Assembly: GCA_000419465.1 (NCBI GenBank)
Contig: ATTB01000001.1
Coordinates: forward strand, 1-64,000
Reading direction: 5' to 3'
Origin: an alpha proteobacterium SCGC AAA028-C07
GTDB lineage: Bacteria; Pseudomonadota; Alphaproteobacteria; Pelagibacterales; Pelagibacteraceae
DNA length: 64,000 nt
A model generated the notes under the pieces. That model saw only the letters and a list, made by a program, of their open reading frames with translations, did not search any database and was not told the origin of the DNA. The translations under genes were made by a program, and so were the position numbers. Shown here piece by piece: positions 56,069-64,000 of the stretch (position 1 is its first letter; each line of letters opens with the position of its first letter).

Positions 56069-57825
56069 AATTTCCAAAAGAGTATTTAGAAGAGATAAAA
56101 CAAAGAATAAAAGTTTCCGACATAGTAGGAGCTACAGTTCAATTAAAAAGAAGAGGCAGAGAATTTGTAGGCTTATCTCCATTTTCTAAAGAAAAATCGC
56201 CATCATTCACTATTAATGATGAAAAGGGATTTTATCATTGTTTTAGCTCAGGGGAGCATGGAAATATTTTCGATTTTTTAGTTAAGGTTGAAAAATTAAA
56301 TTTTGGCGATGCAGTTAGAAAGTTAGCGGCTAAAGCTGGTATGCCAGTATTTAAATTTACGAAAGAAAGTATTGAAGTAGAAAATAAAAGAAAAAAATAT
56401 GACGAAATATTAACAATTGCTTTGCAGAATTATCAAAAAAACTTTTCCGAGAATGAGAGTGTTAAAAAATATGCTCTTGGTAGAGGTTTGACGCAGGAAA
56501 TATTGTCCACATTTAAAGTAGGATATTCAGGAGAATATGGTTTGAATGTTTCATTATTTAGTAATTTTAATCAAAAAGAACTTATTGAGAGTGGAGTATT
56601 TTTTCATGATGAAAAAAATAATAAACTTATTGATCGGTTTAAAAATAGATTAATTTTTCCAATTTTTGACTATAACAATAATGTTATTGGATTTGGTGGA
56701 AGAGCCCTAAGTCAGAATTACCTAGCAAAATATATTAACTCTCCAGAAACTGAATTTTTTAAAAAAGGTTATAATTTATATAATTTAAACAACGCTAAAA
56801 CCGAAAATAAACAAAGTGGAATTGTTTTTGTTGTTGAGGGGTACATGGATGCGATTAGTCTCTATCAGGCTGGTTTTAAAAATGTAGTTGCAACACTTGG
56901 TACAGCAATGACTGAGTCCCATTTAAATTTAATATGGCGCTATTTTAATGATCCCGTTGTTTGTTTTGATGGTGATAGAAGTGGACAAAATGCTGCTCAT
57001 AAAATTTCCGAAAAGTTAATTGCTCATATGAAGCCAAATTATTCATTATCATTTTTGATTTTACCAAGCGGTTTTGACCCAGATTCTTTTGTAAGAAAGA
57101 ATGGAAGAAATAATTTTGAGACTTTAATAGATCAAAAAATTGATATTGGTAACTTTATTTTTGAAAATAATTTACAAGATTTGCAATCAGAGCAACCAGA
57201 AGAAAGAGCTGGCTTTGAAAAAAAATTAATGGACTTGTGTTTATTAATTCAAGATTCGACTGTAAAAAAACATTATATAAGTTTTTTTAAAAATAAAATT
57301 TTCGAGCAATTTTCAAATAGAAAAGCTAAAAGTCTTAAACCCTTAAATAAGACTAAAGAACTTACAAGAAAAATTACAAGGTATTCATCTTTTGAATTAA
57401 AAGAATTTTCTTTGATGTATCTTTTTTTAAATAATGTTCAGATTTTAAAAAATCAATCTGCAAAACTTTCAATAATTAATTTTCATAATAAAAATTTAGA
57501 AGAATTAAAGAAAGTTTTGATAAATATTTTAGAAAAGATAGAAACATTTAAAGAATTTAATTTATTAAAGCATTTAGGAGAAAATAATTTTGGTCAAATT
57601 ATTGAAGATATAAATGAATTTTCATCTATAAAAGGAATTTCAGAAAATTTAAATGAAGAAAAGTTCGATAACTTTTTACAAGATTTGATTGAACAAGTTA
57701 ATAATTTGAAACTTGAGAGTAAATTAAAAGATGCAGAAGAATCATTATCTAAAAATATGAACGAGGCTCAGTATAACGAACTTTTATCCTTAAAAGACCA
57801 GATTGTAGCATCAAAAAAAGTCTAG
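56065..57825 (+). CDS. dnaG: DNA primase DnaG, zinc-binding domain lacking ligands
   Basis: The 586-residue primase has the N-terminal zinc-domain fold (EFVGLSPFSKEKSPSFTINDEKGFYHCFSSGEHGNIFDFLVKVE), but the usual CPFH...CFGC ligands read SPFS...CFSS, so three of four zinc ligands are gone. The TOPRIM catalytic core is intact (FVVEGYMDAISLYQAG, ATLGTAMTESHL, VCFDGDRSGQNAAHK). The C-terminal helicase-binding part is present but weakly conserved. It makes RNA primers for replication. It lies 53 bp before rpoD. Confidence 0.95.
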   Translation: MKFPKEYLEEIKQRIKVSDIVGATVQLKRRGREFVGLSPFSKEKSPSFTINDEKGFYHCFSSGEHGNIFDFLVKVEKLNFGDAVRKLAAKAGMPVFKFTKESIEVENKRKKYDEILTIALQNYQKNFSENESVKKYALGRGLTQEILSTFKVGYSGEYGLNVSLFSNFNQKELIESGVFFHDEKNNKLIDRFKNRLIFPIFDYNNNVIGFGGRALSQNYLAKYINSPETEFFKKGYNLYNLNNAKTENKQSGIVFVVEGYMDAISLYQAGFKNVVATLGTAMTESHLNLIWRYFNDPVVCFDGDRSGQNAAHKISEKLIAHMKPNYSLSFLILPSGFDPDSFVRKNGRNNFETLIDQKIDIGNFIFENNLQDLQSEQPEERAGFEKKLMDLCLLIQDSTVKKHYISFFKNKIFEQFSNRKAKSLKPLNKTKELTRKITRYSSFELKEFSLMYLFLNNVQILKNQSAKLSIINFHNKNLEELKKVLINILEKIETFKEFNLLKHLGENNFGQIIEDINEFSSIKGISENLNEEKFDNFLQDLIEQVNNLKLESKLKDAEESLSKNMNEAQYNELLSLKDQIVASKKV

Positions 57826-57877
57826 TAATTTTCTATCCTAGTAAATATATATACTGCTCCAATAAACAGATATTAAA

Positions 57878-59749
57878 GTGAAAGCAGATAAGCTTATTTC
57901 AAAATCATTTGAGAAATTGCTTGAGCGTGGAAAGGCTCGAGGATTTATTACTCATGAAGAATTAAAAAAATCTTTAGGAAAAAGAAACAGCACTCCAGAA
58001 AGTTTAGAAAAGGCTGTTTTAAATATTTTTGACAATCTTATTACCTTAGTAAAACAAAAGTCTGACTTTAAAGTTAAGACAAAAGAAGAAGCACCAAAAG
58101 CTGAGAAGACTTCCGATAGAAGCGATGATCCAATTAGAATGTATCTTAGAGAGATGGGAGGCGTTGAGCTTCTATCTAGAGAGGGTGAAATTGCAATCGC
58201 AAAGAGAATAGAATCTGGAAAATATGTAATGGTTTCTGCATTGGCAGAGAGTCCATTGATGGCAAAAAAAATATTTGAATGGAAAGATAAATTAAATGCC
58301 AACGAGATGTTGGTTAGAGATATTATTGATCTTGATAGTAATTATTTAGAAGATGAGAATTTTACAAAAGCTTTAGCTGCAAAAAGTGTTGAAAAAGTAG
58401 TTAAAGAACCCAAATCAAAGAAAGATAAAGAAGCAGATCCAGACAATAAGAGTGTTGAAGCCATTGAAGAAGAGAATGATGAGTATAATATTTCTTTAGC
58501 TGCGCTTGAAATTGAGCTTAAGCCAAAAATTTTAAAAACTTTTGAAAAATTATCAAAAAATTATAAAAAACTTATTTCTTATCAGAAAGAAAAGTTAGAA
58601 ACTGTACTTGCTAGATCTAAGTTTAGTCCAAGCAAAGAAAAAAATTATCAGTCAATTAAAGAGGAAATTAGCCAAGATATTTTGCAATTACAGCTAAACC
58701 CAGCAACGCAGGAAGAGTTAGTTCAACTAAATTACGTTGAGAATAAAAAATTAATAAATTTTGATGGAGAGCTTTTAAGACTTTCTTCTAAACATGGAAT
58801 TCCTAGAGAGGAATTTATAAAATTTTATGTAGGAAATGAAATTAATCCAAATTTTGAAAGTTTTTTAGGAGAGAATAAAAAATGGCATAATTTCTTTACT
58901 AAAGAAAAAAAAGAATATGAAAATATTAAAAGCAAACTAATTCAAATTAGTAAAGATATAGGATTACCAGTTTCAGATTTTAAAATCTTAGTTAACAAAA
59001 TCAAAAAAGGCGAAAGAGAATCTAGAATTGCCAAGAAGGAAATGATTGAAGCTAATTTAAGATTAGTTATTTCGATTGCTAAAAAATATACAAACAGAGG
59101 ATTGCAGTTTTTAGATTTAATTCAAGAAGGTAACATTGGTCTTATGAAGGCCGTTGATAAATTTGAATATAGAAGAGGTTATAAATTTTCAACTTACGCA
59201 ACATGGTGGATTAGACAAGCAATCACAAGATCCATAGCTGATCAAGCAAGAACCATTAGAATACCAGTGCACATGATCGAAACAATTAACAAGATTGTTA
59301 GAACATCAAGACAAATGCTTAGTGAATTTGGAAGAGAGCCAACACCAGAAGAGCTAGCTAAAAAATTAGCTATGCCTTTAGATAAAGTTAGAAAAGTATT
59401 AAAAATTGCTAAAGAACCAGTGTCTCTTGAAACTCCAGTTGGAGATGAAGAGGATAGTAATCTGGGAGACTTTATAGAAGATAAAAATGCATTAATACCT
59501 GTTGATGCGGCAATTCAAAGTGGACTTAGAAATACAACTACAAAAATTTTAGCCACATTAACCCCAAGAGAAGAGAGAGTTTTAAGAATGCGTTTCGGAA
59601 TTGGAATGAATACAGATCATACTTTAGAAGAAGTTGGTCAACAGTTTTCAGTTACGCGTGAAAGGATAAGACAAATTGAAGCTAAGGCTTTAAGAAAATT
59701 AAAACATCCTAGCAGATCTAGACAATTAAAAAGTTTCTTTGATAGTTAG
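57878..59749 (+). CDS. rpoD: RNA polymerase primary sigma factor RpoD
   Basis: The 623-residue sigma-70 has region 1.1 at the N-terminus, region 1.2 ([30 protein letters not shown]), a charged non-conserved segment, region 2 ([58 protein letters not shown]), region 3 and region 4.2 ([39 protein letters not shown]). The start is a GTG at 57878. The intact regions 2.4 and 4.2 support reading -10/-35 boxes in this window by E. coli rules. Confidence 0.97.
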   Translation: MKADKLISKSFEKLLERGKARGFITHEELKKSLGKRNSTPESLEKAVLNIFDNLITLVKQKSDFKVKTKEEAPKAEKTSDRSDDPIRMYLREMGGVELLSREGEIAIAKRIESGKYVMVSALAESPLMAKKIFEWKDKLNANEMLVRDIIDLDSNYLEDENFTKALAAKSVEKVVKEPKSKKDKEADPDNKSVEAIEEENDEYNISLAALEIELKPKILKTFEKLSKNYKKLISYQKEKLETVLARSKFSPSKEKNYQSIKEEISQDILQLQLNPATQEELVQLNYVENKKLINFDGELLRLSSKHGIPREEFIKFYVGNEINPNFESFLGENKKWHNFFTKEKKEYENIKSKLIQISKDIGLPVSDFKILVNKIKKGERESRIAKKEMIEANLRLVISIAKKYTNRGLQFLDLIQEGNIGLMKAVDKFEYRRGYKFSTYATWWIRQAITRSIADQARTIRIPVHMIETINKIVRTSRQMLSEFGREPTPEELAKKLAMPLDKVRKVLKIAKEPVSLETPVGDEEDSNLGDFIEDKNALIPVDAAIQSGLRNTTTKILATLTPREERVLRMRFGIGMNTDHTLEEVGQQFSVTRERIRQIEAKALRKLKHPSRSRQLKSFFDS

Positions 59750-59795
59750 AATTTAGTTAATAAACTATATTTTTAATGTTATATCCGTTCGAAAC

Positions 59796-59872
59796 GGGCC
59801 TGTAGCTCAGCTGGTTAGAGCCCCCCGCTCATAACGGGGTTGTCCGGGGTTCAAATCCCTGCGGGCCCACCA
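59796..59872 (+). tRNA. tRNA with CAT anticodon, elongator Met or Ile2 (not initiator)
   Basis: The 77-nt cloverleaf has acceptor GGGCCTG/CGGGCCC, D arm GCTC/GAGC, anticodon stem CCCCG/CGGGG around CTCATAA (anticodon CAT), T arm CGGGG-TTCAAAT-CCCTG and an encoded CCA. The fully paired acceptor start and the absence of the GGG/CCC anticodon-stem triplets rule out initiator tRNA. Whether it is elongator Met or Ile2 with a lysidine-modified C34 cannot be decided from the window. A short CCGTT-CGA-AACGG dyad overlaps its 5' end. Confidence 0.95.
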
Positions 59873-59884
59873 ATTCAATTTAAA

Positions 59885-60484
59885 CTAATTAGATTTATTA
59901 AAATTTTCTAGAGCACTAATTACGCCAACAAAACCTTTGCTCGCTATTATCGATGCAAATTCTTCCTTTTGTGTTCTTGCTAAACTTAATCCTTCAACAA
60001 CCAGGTCTCTTGCAAGAAGTTTTGAGTCTTTTGTAAAAATTCTCCATTCAACAGCAATCTCTTGAGCATCTTTTTTTGAAAAGATTTTAGTACTTACAAT
60101 AATATTATTTTCATTAATTTTTTTTGAATCTATTACTTTAAGATCTTGATCGGCAAAATCGTTTAATTTTGAAGACATATTTTTTATAAAATATTCTCTA
60201 AACAATTTATTAAAATTTTCTCTTTCAGAATTTGTAGCCTTTTCTCTATAATCGCCAAGCGTATAACCAGCAAGAGCATCCAAATCTAAATATTTTGAAG
60301 AAAGCTCATTGAGTTTTTTTAGTCTTGAATCTTTATTAAGCGATTTGTCGTTAAATATAATTTTCGCTTCATCCGTTAACTTAAGAACGAAAGCTTCGGC
60401 ATTGCTTTCCGCTGAATTAGAATTTGAAGATACTAATAAGATAATGCTTATAAAAAAAAATATTTTTTTAATGAAAGTATTCAT
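59885..60484 (-). CDS. MlaC-like phospholipid-binding periplasmic protein
   Basis: The 199-residue product has a signal peptide (about 1-25, KKIFFFISIILLVSSNSNSA) and the MlaC/Ttg2D pattern: KLTDEAKIIFNDKSLNKDSRLKKLNELSSKYLDLDALAGYTLGDYREKATNSERENFNKLFREYFIKNMSSKLNDFAD and the late IASKGFVGVISALENF. MlaC shuttles phospholipids across the periplasm between the outer-membrane MlaA and the inner-membrane MlaFEDB. The mlaA-like gene is 23 bp upstream on the same strand; the inner-membrane parts are not in this window. Confidence 0.9.
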   Translation of the reverse strand: MNTFIKKIFFFISIILLVSSNSNSAESNAEAFVLKLTDEAKIIFNDKSLNKDSRLKKLNELSSKYLDLDALAGYTLGDYREKATNSERENFNKLFREYFIKNMSSKLNDFADQDLKVIDSKKINENNIIVSTKIFSKKDAQEIAVEWRIFTKDSKLLARDLVVEGLSLARTQKEEFASIIASKGFVGVISALENFNKSN

Positions 60485-60507
60485 TCTTTAATTATTAAGT
60501 AGAAATA

Positions 60508-61266
60508 TTATTTAATTTTTTTCCACTCGTCGTCACCAGCTCCGTACTGACTTTCTGATCTTTTAATGTTTTTAACTAAGTTCTCTCTTCTTTGTAAATA
60601 TAAACTTTTATAAGCAGAATAAAGATCTAAAGAATTTTTTTCTAAATTTTCTGAGCTTTTAATATTTTGTGATCTAAAATTAGTTATTTCAGTTCCTTTA
60701 GTTGACCAGTAAACTGTGTCGCCAAGATTTTCTCCTAAAGCCGTTCTATCTCCAGCCGAAACCATATAGAAGTAGTCACCGTAAACTCCAAGAATTCTTC
60801 CAACAGCATCTCTAGGACTTGCTGGCCCAAGGAAAGGAACTACTGCATAACAACCGTGATCAAAACCCCAAACCGCAAGAGTTTGACCAAAATCTTCTCT
60901 GTTTGTTTTTTCAATACCAAGAGCTGTTGCTGGATCGAATAAGCCAAGAATTCCAACCGTAGAATTTATAGCAAATCGCGAAACAGATATTGCCGCTTCA
61001 CTAAAGTTTCCTTGTAAAATTTGGTTTGGAACCGAAAGGGAAGAATCTATATTCAACAAAGCATTATTTATTCCGCTTCTAATTTCAACTGGAAGAACAT
61101 TATAAACTTGCGCAATTGGTTTAAAAAAATATTTATCAACTGTCATGTTAAAGCTAAATACAGCTCTATTGATACCTTCGTTGCAATCAGGAAGATCTGC
61201 TGCAGCGTAAATAGTTTTGGAATTGAATACTGTTAAAAAAGCTATAACTAGAAATATTTTTTTCAT
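60508..61266 (-). CDS. MlaA/VacJ family phospholipid-maintenance protein
   Basis: I use the ATG at 61266 (MKKIFLVIAFLTVFNSKTIYAA), which gives a clear signal peptide; the track start at 61320 adds an unlikely leader. The VacJ domain is complete (DLPDCNEGINRAVFSFNMTVDKYFFKPIAQVYNVLPVEIRSGINNALLNIDSSLSVPNQILQGNF ... TNREDFGQTLAVWGFDHGCYAVVPFLGPASPRDAVGRI). E. coli MlaA is a lipoprotein, but no lipobox cysteine is visible here. It probably acts with the mlaC-like gene downstream to remove mislocalised phospholipid from the outer membrane. Confidence 0.9.
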   Translation of the reverse strand: MKKIFLVIAFLTVFNSKTIYAAADLPDCNEGINRAVFSFNMTVDKYFFKPIAQVYNVLPVEIRSGINNALLNIDSSLSVPNQILQGNFSEAAISVSRFAINSTVGILGLFDPATALGIEKTNREDFGQTLAVWGFDHGCYAVVPFLGPASPRDAVGRILGVYGDYFYMVSAGDRTALGENLGDTVYWSTKGTEITNFRSQNIKSSENLEKNSLDLYSAYKSLYLQRRENLVKNIKRSESQYGAGDDEWKKIK

Positions 61267-61363
61267 AATCTTAAAGTTCTCTATATATACATATTTTCTA
61301 TAATTACATATTAAAAACACCCAAGAAATTTAACGCTTTTTAGTGTAATTTTAGAATTTAATA

Positions 61364-62089
61364 ATGAAAATTAAACACTTAAAATCACCTAATTATATCC
61401 ATTGTAATAAAAGACGTAATATTCAGTCAGTAATTATCCATTATACAGGAATGAGATCTTTGCAATCAGCAGTAGAAAGACTTCTTTCAAAAAAATATGA
61501 GGTAAGCAGCCATTATCTTATAAGCAGAACTGGAAAAATTATTCAATTAGTTAAAGATAATAATATTGCTTGGCACGCAGGTATATCAAATTGGTTTAAG
61601 TTTAAAAATTTAAATAAGAATTCTATTGGTATTGAACTTGAAAATAAAGGTCATCAATATGGTTATCAAGCTTTTCCAAGCAAACAAATTGTTCAACTTA
61701 TTAAGATCTTAAAAATATTAAAAAGAAAATTTAAGATTAAAAATGTTAACATAATTGGTCACTCTGATATTGCCCCAAATAGAAAAATAGATCCTGGAGA
61801 AAAATTTCCATGGAAAAAACTGTATAATAATGATTTAGCGATTTGGCATTCGCTAGATGAGCAATTTATTAAAAATTTCAGATTAAAAAAATTAATAAAT
61901 ATTAACAAAAAAAATATGTTAAGGATAATAAAAAAGCTAGGATATACAAGGGTTTTCACAGCAGATAGCTTAGATAAAGATTTTATAAAAGCTTTTCAAA
62001 GAAGATATAGACAGGATTTGATCAATGGTATTTTTGATCAAGAATGTTATTTAGTTTTAAATAATTTGCAAAATTCATTTAATAGTTGA
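61364..62089 (+). CDS. N-acetylmuramoyl-L-alanine amidase (AmpD/AmiD-like)
   Basis: The 241-residue protein has an Amidase_2 zinc fold: IQSVIIHYTGMRSLQSAVERLL (first His), HYLISRTGKIIQLVKDNNIAWHAGIS and NVNIIGHSDIAPNRKIDPGEKFPWKKLY (His and Asp ligands). The C-terminal 60 residues (RIIKKLGYTRVF ... KAFQRRYRQDLINGIFDQECYLVLNNL) resemble a peptidoglycan-binding domain. No signal peptide is visible, which suggests a cytoplasmic AmpD-like recycling enzyme, though AmiD-type amidases have this two-domain form. The rnpB promoter overlaps its 3' end. Confidence 0.9.
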   Translation: MKIKHLKSPNYIHCNKRRNIQSVIIHYTGMRSLQSAVERLLSKKYEVSSHYLISRTGKIIQLVKDNNIAWHAGISNWFKFKNLNKNSIGIELENKGHQYGYQAFPSKQIVQLIKILKILKRKFKIKNVNIIGHSDIAPNRKIDPGEKFPWKKLYNNDLAIWHSLDEQFIKNFRLKKLININKKNMLRIIKKLGYTRVFTADSLDKDFIKAFQRRYRQDLINGIFDQECYLVLNNLQNSFNS

Positions 62090-62114
62090 ATTTTAATTTT
62101 GCCCAATATATAAT
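62086..62114 (+). promoter_or_regulatory. Near-consensus sigma-70 promoter of rnpB
   Basis: TTGAAT (62086-62091), a 17-bp spacer and TATAAT (62109-62114) lie 6 bp before the first base of the RNase P RNA. The -35 overlaps the last codons and stop of the amidase gene. It is the best promoter I see in the window and gives a reference for the local sigma-70 consensus. Confidence 0.8.
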
Positions 62115-62120
62115 TATAAC

Positions 62121-62484
62121 TGCCAGTTAGTTGAATGGTAGCTTTGATATTTTCAAAGAGGAAAGTCTGGGCTCCACAAGATAACAGTGCCAGCTAATAG
62201 CTGGCGAGGGTGACCTCAGGGATAGTGCCACAGAAAATAAACCGCCTTATCAAGGCAAGGGTGAAAAGGTGTGGTAAGAGCACACCGGGTTTTTGGTAAC
62301 AAAAACCGCATGGAAAACCCCACTGGGAGCAAGACCAAATAGAAGCAACATGATTTAAATTTATTTAAATCTAGCCTAATCTTGGGTGAGTTGTTTGGGT
62401 TGGTTGCTCGAGTCTATTGGCGACAATAGACCTAGATAAATTACCGTTTTCAATGACAGAACCCAGCTTACAGACTAACTGGCA
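62121..62484 (+). ncRNA. rnpB: RNase P RNA (type A)
   Basis: The first and last bases pair as helix P1 (TGCCAGTTAGT with ACTAACTGGCA). The universal core is present: GAGGAAAGTCTGGGCTCC near the 5' end, GTGCCACAGAAAATAAACCGCC, a GAGCACACCGG loop, and ACAGAACCCAGCTTACAGACTAACTGG at the 3' end, where CTGGG/CCCAG pairs as P2-like closure. The RNA processes the 5' ends of tRNAs with protein RnpA. The length, about 364 nt, is normal. The 62485-62704 region after it contains only AT-rich spacer and the mraZ control region. Confidence 0.95.
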
Positions 62485-62618
62485 ATTAAATAATCTTTCT
62501 TAAATTTTTATCTAATTATTTTAATTGATATTTACTAATTTTTTTTAGAACAAAATAAGAACAAAAATATTAAATTAATTATACTTTAAAAGCACTTCTC
62601 CATTGACTTACTATTATA

Positions 62619-62643
62619 TACCATGTTATCCCATGATAACCCA
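62619..62643. promoter_or_regulatory. Three 10-bp-spaced repeats upstream of mraZ, possible MraZ boxes
   Basis: TACCA, TCCCA and ACCCA occur at 10-bp intervals (starts 62619, 62629, 62639). On the minus strand they read TGGGT-N5-TGGGA-N5-TGGTA, like the TGGGN-N5 repeats bound by MraZ in E. coli, but in the opposite orientation to mraZ. The central part is also a dyad GTTATC-CCAT-GATAAC. A TTGACT at 62603-62608 could be a -35, placing the repeats over the -10. Autorepression is plausible. Confidence 0.55.
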
Positions 62644-62704
62644 TAAATGATAAATATTAACTATATTAGTAATAAATTTATTGGAAATTTTTTTTTAAAA
62701 AAAA

Positions 62705-63145
62705 ATGTTTATATCAACGTTCGAAAACAAGTTAGACAAGAAAGGCAGAGTGTCAGTGCCAGCTAGCTTTAGATCTCATTTGTCATCATTAGGATACAAT
62801 AGCGTTGTTTGTTACCCTTCATTTACAAATTCATCAATTGAATTTTGCCCTCAAAGTAGAATTGAAAAATTAAGCGATAGCATAGACAGTCTTAGTCCCT
62901 TTGAAGAAAATAGAGACACATTTGCAACATCGATACTTGCAGACAGCTTTCAATTAAATTTTGACTCTGATGGAAGAGTAGTTCTTCCAAAAAAACTTTT
63001 AGATCATTCTGGAATTAAAGAAACAGTAGTTTTTGTAGGACAAGGAAAAACATTTCAAATGTGGGAACCTCAAAAGTTCTCAAAATTTAGAGAAGAAGCA
63101 AGAAAAAAAGCTAAGACATTAAGATCATATTTAAAATGGTCTTAA
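62705..63145 (+). CDS. mraZ: Transcriptional regulator MraZ
   Basis: The 146-residue protein has two copies of the MraZ/AbrB-like swapped-hairpin motif DxxGR: LDKKGRVSVPASFRSHL and FDSDGRVVLPKKLLDHSG. MraZ binds DNA upstream of its own operon and usually represses the division and cell-wall (dcw) cluster. Here the next gene, 34 bp later, is ftsZ, not mraW/rsmH as in most bacteria. The repeats upstream (62619-62643) are likely its sites. Confidence 0.93.
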   Translation: MFISTFENKLDKKGRVSVPASFRSHLSSLGYNSVVCYPSFTNSSIEFCPQSRIEKLSDSIDSLSPFEENRDTFATSILADSFQLNFDSDGRVVLPKKLLDHSGIKETVVFVGQGKTFQMWEPQKFSKFREEARKKAKTLRSYLKWS

Positions 63146-63179
63146 TGAATATTAATAAATAACAATAAAGGGAAAACAA

Positions 63180-64000
63180 ATGACAATAAAAATAAACGTA
63201 CCAGAATTAAGAGAATTAAAACCTAGAATAGTTGTTCTAGGAGTAGGAGGAGCAGGCGGTAACGCTATTAACAACATGATAGACTGTGGAGTTCAGGGTG
63301 TTGAATTCGTTGCAGCAAATACTGACGCGCAAGCTTTAAAGCACAATAAAGCTTCATGCAAAATGCAACTTGGAACTAATTTAACTAGAGGACTTGGAGC
63401 TGGAGCAAAATCCGATATCGGACAAGCAGCAGCAGAAGAATCGTTAAATGAATTAATAAATCTTTTGCAAGGTGCCAACATGGTTTTCATTACTGCTGGG
63501 ATGGGCGGTGGAACAGGAACAGGCGCTGCACCAGTAATTGCTAGAGCAGCTAAAGATTTAAATTTATTAACAGTAGCAGTGGTAACAAAGCCTTTTATTT
63601 TTGAAGGTCCCGGAAGATTAAAAGCCGCTGAAAGAGGTTTGGAAGAATTAAAAAAATATGTTGATACTAGCATTATAATTCCTAATCAAAATTTATTTAA
63701 AGTTGCTAACGAAAAAACTACTTTCCCTCAGGCATTTAAAATGGCCGATAATGTTTTAATGCAAGGCGTTAGAGGAATAACAGATTTAATTGTTAAGCCA
63801 GGTCTTATAAATCTAGATTTTGCTGATATTGAAACAGTAATGAAGGGTATGGGCAAAGCTATGATGGGAACTGGAGAGGCAGAGGGAGATAAGAGAGCAG
63901 TAATGTCTGCAGAAGCAGCTTTAGCCAACCCTTTAATTGATGATTATTCATTAAAAGGAGCGAGAGGTCTTCTTATTAATATTACTGGTGGTAACGATAT
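63180..64000 (+). CDS. ftsZ: Cell division protein FtsZ, partial (cut by window end)
   Basis: The reading frame opens with ATG at 63180 and runs through the window edge, so the track missed it. It begins [34 protein letters not shown], has the tubulin signature [35 protein letters not shown] and the synergy-type segment [23 protein letters not shown]. About 273 codons of the GTPase are visible. A purine-rich AAAGGGA lies about 7 bases upstream. The polymer forms the division ring. The C-terminus is not available. Confidence 0.97.
   Translation, partial: MTIKINVPELRELKPRIVVLGVGGAGGNAINNMIDCGVQGVEFVAANTDAQALKHNKASCKMQLGTNLTRGLGAGAKSDIGQAAAEESLNELINLLQGANMVFITAGMGGGTGTGAAPVIARAAKDLNLLTVAVVTKPFIFEGPGRLKAAERGLEELKKYVDTSIIIPNQNLFKVANEKTTFPQAFKMADNVLMQGVRGITDLIVKPGLINLDFADIETVMKGMGKAMMGTGEAEGDKRAVMSAEAALANPLIDDYSLKGARGLLINITGGND

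Noticed and set aside
59785-59797. CCGTT-CGA-AACGG hairpin as an rpoD terminator
   Set aside because: There is no T-tract and the dyad runs into the first bases of the tRNA, so read-through into the tRNA is more likely.
59796-59872. Initiator tRNA-fMet for the CAT-anticodon tRNA
   Set aside because: The acceptor stem is fully paired from position 1, and the anticodon stem lacks the three consecutive G-C pairs of initiators.
63293-63673. Minus-strand ORFs of 126 and 66 residues at the window end
   Set aside because: They mirror ftsZ, whose forward frame is unmistakable.

Overview
This window is a dense, very AT-rich (about 30% GC by eye) stretch of an alphaproteobacterial chromosome. Spacers are mostly a few bases and there are many ATGA or TAATG stop-start overlaps. 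The gene content and local orders are those of free-living streamlined alphaproteobacteria, most likely Pelagibacterales (SAR11) or a similar lineage: yqeY-dnaG-rpoD next to carAB; a DUF721 gene-dsbA-smc-atpIBEF'F divergent from mutY; ccrM; and a petABC operon. The taxon is inferred from gene content and composition only. I see no insertion sequence, phage, CRISPR array or transfer island. Almost everything is housekeeping.

Layout. 1-2.6 kb: partial ubiA, rsmE, tldD. 2.7-9.6 kb: a cytochrome c oxidase operon (coxB, coxA, ctaB, a 35-residue membrane micro-ORF missed by the ORF track, ctaG, coxC, surf1) running into thrC. 9.5-11.9 kb (minus): ispH, thrB, rnhA. 12.0 kb: a two-motif CDGSH protein. 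12.3-18.4 kb (minus): DUF721 gene, dsbA-like, a short smc without a recognisable hinge, then the F0 part of ATP synthase. 18.4-25.6 kb: mutY, an FAD monooxygenase, ccrM, rnhB, a degenerate uracil-DNA-glycosylase-like gene, a TPR protein, ispE, tRNA-Gln. 25.7-29.1 kb: GNAT, CCA-adding enzyme, greA, hemF, trmL. 29.2-31.8 kb: petABC (bc1 complex). 31.8-38.1 kb: ychF, pth, rplY, prs, pgeF, midA-like, lgt, ubiK-like. 38.1-41.5 kb: a MarR-response regulator-histidine kinase operon divergent from ilvE across a perfect inverted repeat. 41.5-47.2 kb (minus): uvrB, SDR, folB, uvrC, pgsA. 47.3-51.1 kb: aminotransferase, trxB, an ELM1-like protein, a 2OG-Fe(II) oxygenase-like protein. 51.1-55.5 kb (minus): carA, carB. 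55.6-59.9 kb: yqeY, dnaG (zinc ligands lost), rpoD, a CAT-anticodon tRNA. 59.9-64 kb: mlaC- and mlaA-like genes, an AmpD-like amidase, rnpB with a near-consensus promoter, and mraZ directly upstream of ftsZ (cut by the window end).

How the genes work together. Two blocks build the aerobic respiratory chain (bc1 complex, cytochrome oxidase and its heme/copper assembly factors). A third builds the membrane part of the ATP synthase; no F1 genes are in this window. Repair and replication genes (uvrB/uvrC, mutY, ccrM, dnaG, smc) are scattered between biosynthetic genes for threonine, isoprenoids, folate, carbamoyl phosphate and PRPP.

The points that most deserve checking are the DnaG zinc-binding domain without its ligands, the hinge-less SMC, the mraZ-ftsZ pair behind three 10-bp-spaced repeats, the uracil-DNA-glycosylase-like protein without its cysteines and catalytic histidine, the cox-operon micro-ORF, and the palindrome in the MarR/ilvE divergent promoter. 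I did not find a clearly novel multi-gene system.
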